From assembly GCA_030998015.1 (NCBI GenBank), contig JARWMV010000233.1:2108001-2172000 (forward strand): a stretch of DNA of 64,000 bases, in the 5' to 3' direction. Under the pieces are notes generated by a model, which saw only the letters and a program-made list of their open reading frames with translations, was not told the DNA's origin and ran no database searches. The stretch comes from Ceratorhiza oryzae-sativae (Eukaryota; Basidiomycota; Agaricomycetes; Cantharellales; Ceratobasidiaceae). Below, piece after piece: positions 59,255-64,000 of the stretch (position 1 is the stretch's first letter; every line of letters begins with the position of its first letter). The position numbers and the translations under genes were made by a program.

Positions 59255-62200
59255 TTATCTTGGGTTCGTGAGGGGTACTAACAAAAAAGTCTTCATTCCT
59301 GGCATTTTCAATCGTATCAAGATAGAAACAGCTACGTCGTGTATTTCAACGTCAACTGGATTTGACGGACTAGGGAGATTAAACACGCACAGGTGACGGA
59401 AAAACAAGTTCTGGTCGATTTTGCTATTTGCCGAGCTTACTTCGCTTCGAGTAGAACCAGGCAGGCCAAACTCGCTCGCCTGCACCTCACTTGGCTCTGG
59501 TACAAACTTCGCCTGTTGCCAGCTCTGTAAGAAATATAGGTAAAACCACATATAAAGGTAACTACTTACGGCTTCCATCCCACCACGGGTACTTGCAGAC
59601 GTAGCTGCGACTTCTGTCCAATCACCGTCGCTTAACAGATCCGCTAAGTCTTCTAGCTCAGATTCTGTTTCGCTCGCGCTGGGATCGTCGGGTATATTCG
59701 CCAAATCTTCGACTAAAGATGTGGGTTGAAGATATTCAGATAATTCCTCTGGTTCGAGTGAAGCAGTTTCGGTGTTTTGTTCGTCATTCCGTAGTTGTTT
59801 TGAAGCAGAGCCACGTTGGCTCAGACCAATATCTTTATCATCCATGTGGTACGCTGGGTCATTCATCGCATCCTGACTGGCATAAAAGTAATACCTGGGA
59901 GAGTATTAGCTCACATCTATGGAATGAAATTAAGAATGTGCCCACTTTGACTGGAGTGGCATCAAACGGCCTTTTTCGATCGAATCGGTAATCCATTGGG
60001 GCTTTAGTATGTCCACATCTTCTAACTTCATGACTCGCTTGACCTGGGGTACTTTCTGCAAATGAGCTATCTTTACTGGGTGGCCGAAGGATGCACAAAC
60101 CCATTTTTGTGCCTCCATACACGACAGTCAAAGAGCGATCCCCCTGTAGTAGTGGCGTATAATCGCCACCATTTGCGGCGATTCTGGTCACAATTTCCGG
60201 TCAACAAGAATAGTGGTTGTAGTTTTTCATGTGCTTACAGTTCTTCGATGACTTTCTTGGATACGATGTGTTTCTTTGTTGGATCATCTATCACGTCTGA
60301 ACTGCGGTTAGGGCCACATGTCTGTGGGCTTACAGAGGACGCACAAAAACGCATATCCTCAAACAGGTTCGAGATGACTTCCACATCAGCGTTATCACTA
60401 GTTTGATATGATATGGAGAGTGTCGGTTTCTTGGGCTGGTTAATCTTCTATCACGCAACGATATTACTGGCAACCGACCTTGCGTATGGCGGATTTTCGT
60501 TTCTTTGTTACCCCCCTTAGGCGAAAGTAAGGCAAGGCAAGCAACCCCGTATAGAGCAGAAAACTCACTCGTTGTCCTGACTCGCTTTCCGCTTGCCTCC
60601 TCCATGCAACTCACGCAATTCTGTGAATAGATTTTCAACACATGATCACAATCCAGGAATTTTGTCATATTACCACTCCATGTGAGACAATCTTCTACCG
60701 ACAGGTCGCGCCGAATTGCCTTGCACCTGGGAAACGCATGGTTAGCCAGTCCCAAATTCATCTGCAACGTAATGAAAGAGGTGAATAGTATCGTTAGGCA
60801 GCATAAACCTACGGACCAGACGCTTCAATCGACGCTCCTTTCACGCTGACTATAAACCAACTAGGGCAAGAGACCCGGTCAACCCAACAGCACACCAAGA
60901 GGATAACAGACGTACTCTTCACGATCAAGATAAACATCGCCCTTGTCCTCGCGTTTATTGGAAGCAGATGCTTTTATATGTGGTGGTAGTGCCCTTTTGT
61001 CGAGCCGTACCCATTTCTTCTTATTTATCCAATCGTAGTCGTCAATAGTCAACCCGGTGCCGATCCGGCAAAACGTGACATATCTATCCGGTCTGACGCT
61101 TTGGCAAAATGTCTGGCATCTGGGCATGGATTGAGCACGTACACATTCATCCCAGTTTCGCTGACGCCCGATCTAGAGTAATCATCTCTAACTGCGCATA
61201 CTAGCCCCGATACCTTTCCTCCACGGCGACCGGATCCCCATGTTCCAGCCACGACCAACAGATCTACGGAATCAGACATAGAGTCGACATATTCCGGTTT
61301 GACCTAGAGAAATTAGACGTTAACCATCAAAGAACTTGGGGGTGGAGACCTACTTTCACCCAAAAGGGCTCCCTCCCCGCAAGGACATATGGAGATTCAG
61401 GTGTTTTCAAGACCAACCCCTCTCCGCTATTTGTGAGTAGCTTAGCACCGAATTTCCAAACTTGAGAATTGACATACCGGTCCTCTACTATTTTTTCCAA
61501 AGCCGATTCGACGTCTCGAACGCTTTCTCCAAACCCTTGGGTGGCGAGTTCAAAACGACCAGGTACTTGTTTGAATGCCTGAAGAATGTTTTTTTATTTA
61601 TTTATTTCAGCCAAGCGATAAGGTGTAGCACATATGTCAGCAAGAAGTATTCTATATCAACCAAATATGCCAGCGCATATACGCACCCTATTCAGCACCT
61701 CTCGACGTTTGGAGAGTGAGGTGTTGGATAGAATGGTTGGGATTGACTTTGATGGGTTTCGGATGAGAAGAATGTCAAACACCTTGACTACGTAGCATTT
61801 ATTAGCGGAACCCAGGATCACTCAGTCAGCGTACAGCACGGTCGAGGGCCATCGTCGTCCCTGGCGTTGACTCGGCCCAACTGATCTATTATGAGAGCGG
61901 CCAGGTCCAGTATCAGTTTTAGTCAAACATTCTTCGAGTAGCCAACTCGCACCTATGGCAGCAGTTTTAAGAGTGCCGAATCCGAGGTACTTTTCCAAAG
62001 CCGGGTCCCATACCATCATTTCGCCGTCAAGGATACAGCTGTTCTTCTCTAATGAGGTTTGTTAATTCTGAAAGTTTATTAGAGACACACTCTTCGATTC
62101 GTTCATCGAATGCTGCATGAATATGTGGCGTCAAGCTCCCTTCTCCCACGTGGGCACCATACAAGTAAGTGTAATCTTTTCCTTTACTGCTCTCAGTTCA

Positions 62201-63516
62201 CGTAAATACCTCAAGTAATTGAAAGGATGTAGGCTAACCGGGATGAATAAAAGTATGCGTTTCCGCGTTTGTGTAGCTGCATCCGCTCACCATCAAGTTT
62301 CTCTTCAATGACAAACTGGTTGTTCGGATTCTTCGCTCTGAGATGCTGGTTAGTAGTCATGTGGCATTGAATAAGCTTGACTGCTTCCGCCAACGTCTTG
62401 GCTCGTTTACAGAGCATGGGCTGAAAGGGCGTCCAAAGAGCGATAGACCGTTCCTGCCAACGTGGATAAAGTGAAACGAAGCGAAGCTGTCCTTGGAGTC
62501 GGACTCACGTCGTCGCGTAAAGACCTATTGGGATCCCATAGCTCCCATGCGACACGCTTGAGGTCACTACATGTATTGAATAGATCCCGAGCATCGTGAT
62601 GGAATGCGCTAAGCACAGTTGTTTCCCTAACTTGGATGGCAAGGTCTGATATTCCAATATCTATAATGAGCCGTACTAGAGATAGTTACCAAAACTGACC
62701 TTTGAGAATGATTCGAACGATCCAGGCTTGCTCGGGTGCGGTACAAGCATCACATATTTTACGAATGCGCATTTGCATTTCCCTGGAGAGCCAAATGTCA
62801 GCTTCTGAGTGAGATCTGGTGCGCCAAACCAACATATTTTTGGCTGCCTTGGCCAGATCATCTAATAACTCGTTGAGACGATCAACTGTGAGTGACCCAC
62901 GCGTGTTAGGACATCGTGGCGCGAGGACCTCGTACAAAGTGGTCGGAAAGTCGCCCACGGTCGGCTGAAAATCAACGTCAATATTTCTTCAAGAACAGCA
63001 CGAGGACCGGAAAAACTGACGTTATCCGGGGTAGGCTTCTTCCAATTTAATACTCTTTTGCCGTCAGAAGACTTGGGATCAATCCCCATCGAAGCCAGGA
63101 AACACTTGGCGAGCGTGATCTCCTTGAGGCCATATACTGCACGTTCTCGGTCTTTCTGAACATTTCACGATCTTAATTTAAACCGCATCGTACAAGAAGC
63201 ATAAGTGAAGCACACCTCTGGGAGAATAAGTCGAAGGGCAGGGTATAAGTCTGTTCCGACCTTCTCTCGCCAATTCTACCAAATGCCAGGTTAGAACAAG
63301 AATGGTAAACTTAGACAGCCTAAGTACCGCGAACCACCTCAGCAACATCGTTTTTCTCCTGTCCGGCTTTCTTTCGGATCTTAATGCTTCATAAAGCTCG
63401 GCGAGTTTTGAGAAAAGTGGGCTCGGTTTATGATTTATTACGCCCGCAGGTTTGATCAGTGGAAGAGGCTCTACCCCAGGAGGGGGAATTGATATTTCCG
63501 TGTCCACCGCGGACAT
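59255..63516 (-). CDS. LIG4: DNA ligase IV
   Basis: ATP-dependent ligase that seals double-strand breaks in non-homologous end joining, together with XRCC4/Lif1. The gene is multi-exon on minus. ATG 63516 gives MSAVDTEISI, then LFSKLAELYEALRSERKPDR (N-terminal domain). Catalytic motifs follow: I FVIEEKLDGERMQ with the adenylated Lys, III LDGEMMVWDP, IV GEGLVLKTPESPY and V PFWVKVKPEY, then LLVVAGTWGSGRRGGK. Two BRCT regions lie C-terminal (RFPRCKAIRRDLS before the first; DILKPQWITDSIEKG at the second). An acidic tail (EELSEYLQPTSLVEDLANIP) comes last. The last exon could end at 59255 (open frame) or earlier near 59500, depending on the phase of the 59530-59575 intron. An in-frame ATG at 63600 is a less likely start. 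The nucleus is the expected location. Confidence 0.9.
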
Positions 63517-63772
63517 GGGAGGTGAATGCGGCGTTGGCACTGTGGGCGGTGACCGTAATCGGTGGGCGGCAGATGCGGGGATACAAACCGCGTGGATCAC
63601 ATGACTTTATGCACGTGACCTCCCAGATCTCCCTTGCCTGGCTAATTCCGACCTCCTGGCGGCCTTCGCCGCTGGCAAAGGGTAAATATGACCCAACCTC
63701 TCGAGCCGAGCCATGAACGGCCTCGAGCGCAAACTCTAGCGCAGCCACGATTCCAGACTCTCCCCCCCTCAT
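63517..63772. promoter_or_regulatory. Divergent promoter region, ligase IV / partial gene
   Basis: A gap of about 256 bp between two head-to-head starts. It includes a CACGTG palindrome near 63612, a common bHLH-type site in fungi. Regulation by that site is inference only. Confidence 0.35.
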
Positions 63773-64000
63773 ATGCGGGCCCCGGTCACCATACGTAATA
63801 CATTCCACCCCAGCATTACAGCCGATAGGGTATGCATGGTTTGGGTTCAAGGCTGGCCCGAAAGACGATATCAATTTGAATGGGACAAGGGGGAATACTG
63901 TAGACAACAACCTAAGCAAAGGGCCGCGGACGCGAGCACGACAGAAGTGATCGAAAAGCCGATGAAGCAGGCCGACGCGGTGGCCGAAGCATTCGAGGAA
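63773..64000 (+). CDS. Unidentified protein, N-terminal part (cut by window edge)
   Basis: From ATG 63773 a frame stays open for 76 codons to the last base. It reads MRAPVTIRNTFHPSITADR, MVWVQGWPERRYQFEWDKGE and then a polar, charged, Ala/Glu-rich run (IEKPMKQADAVAEAFEE). The composition, rich in Trp, Tyr and charged residues with G/C-ending codons near the end, looks coding. It is divergent from ligase IV. I do not recognise the family, and neither the stop nor any intron can be seen. A minus-strand frame (63428-63919) overlaps it and is probably the shadow. Confidence 0.45.
   Translation, partial: MRAPVTIRNTFHPSITADRVCMVWVQGWPERRYQFEWDKGEYCRQQPKQRAADASTTEVIEKPMKQADAVAEAFEE

Noticed and set aside
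63428..63919. 163-residue minus frame upstream of ligase IV
   Set aside because: It overlaps the ligase start and the better plus-strand frame, and has no recognisable motif.

Overview
The window is nuclear DNA of a filamentous fungus, most likely an agaricomycete basidiomycete; Rhizoctonia/Ceratobasidium is my best guess, by inference only. The evidence is intron-dense genes with mostly 46-63 nt GT-AG introns, a patatin/NB-ARC/TPR NLR, many LRR-type F-box genes, a Kelch plus BTB gene, an OPT transporter, a GH31 alpha-glucosidase and a Helitron. There is no bacterial or organellar signature. No tRNA, rRNA or CRISPR was found. For six genes I joined the exons into a closed model: the first SDR, the CCCH protein, the NLR, the RNase H protein, the FAD monooxygenase, and the OPT transporter apart from one frame break.

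Layout. 1-10 kb: an SDR (908-1928), a decayed F-box gene (minus), a 1328-residue CCCH/RS-rich protein (3996-8035) and a second SDR (minus). 10-15 kb: an intact NLR with patatin, NB-ARC and TPR domains (10989-14550). 15-20 kb: a small protein with a mitochondrial-type leader and a retroelement-type RNase H domain, a FAD monooxygenase and a small membrane protein, all on minus. 20-24 kb: gene-poor DNA with a 429-bp inverted-repeat element abutting a broken NLR fragment. 24.8-27.4 kb: an OPT transporter with one apparent frame break. 28.5-30.8 and 39.4-41.9 kb (both minus): two related membrane proteins with Pro/Ser-rich tails. They lie either side of a decayed Helitron (33.1-38.1 kb). 44.9-50 kb: an F-box fragment, a Kelch/BTB gene and an F-box/LRR gene. 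51-53 kb: a single-pass membrane protein. 53.8-57.1 kb: a secreted GH31 alpha-glucosidase (minus). 59.3-63.5 kb: DNA ligase IV (minus), divergent from a gene that runs off the right edge.

The genes do not form one pathway. The window mixes housekeeping loci (ligase IV, CCCH protein, small membrane protein), nutrition and catabolism loci (OPT, GH31, monooxygenase, SDRs) and fast-evolving families (NLR, F-box, tailed membrane proteins) with their relics. The observations most worth following are the RNase H protein, the NLR without a canonical patatin serine, the inverted-repeat element at the NLR break, the tailed membrane-protein family, and repeated single-base frame breaks in otherwise good genes.
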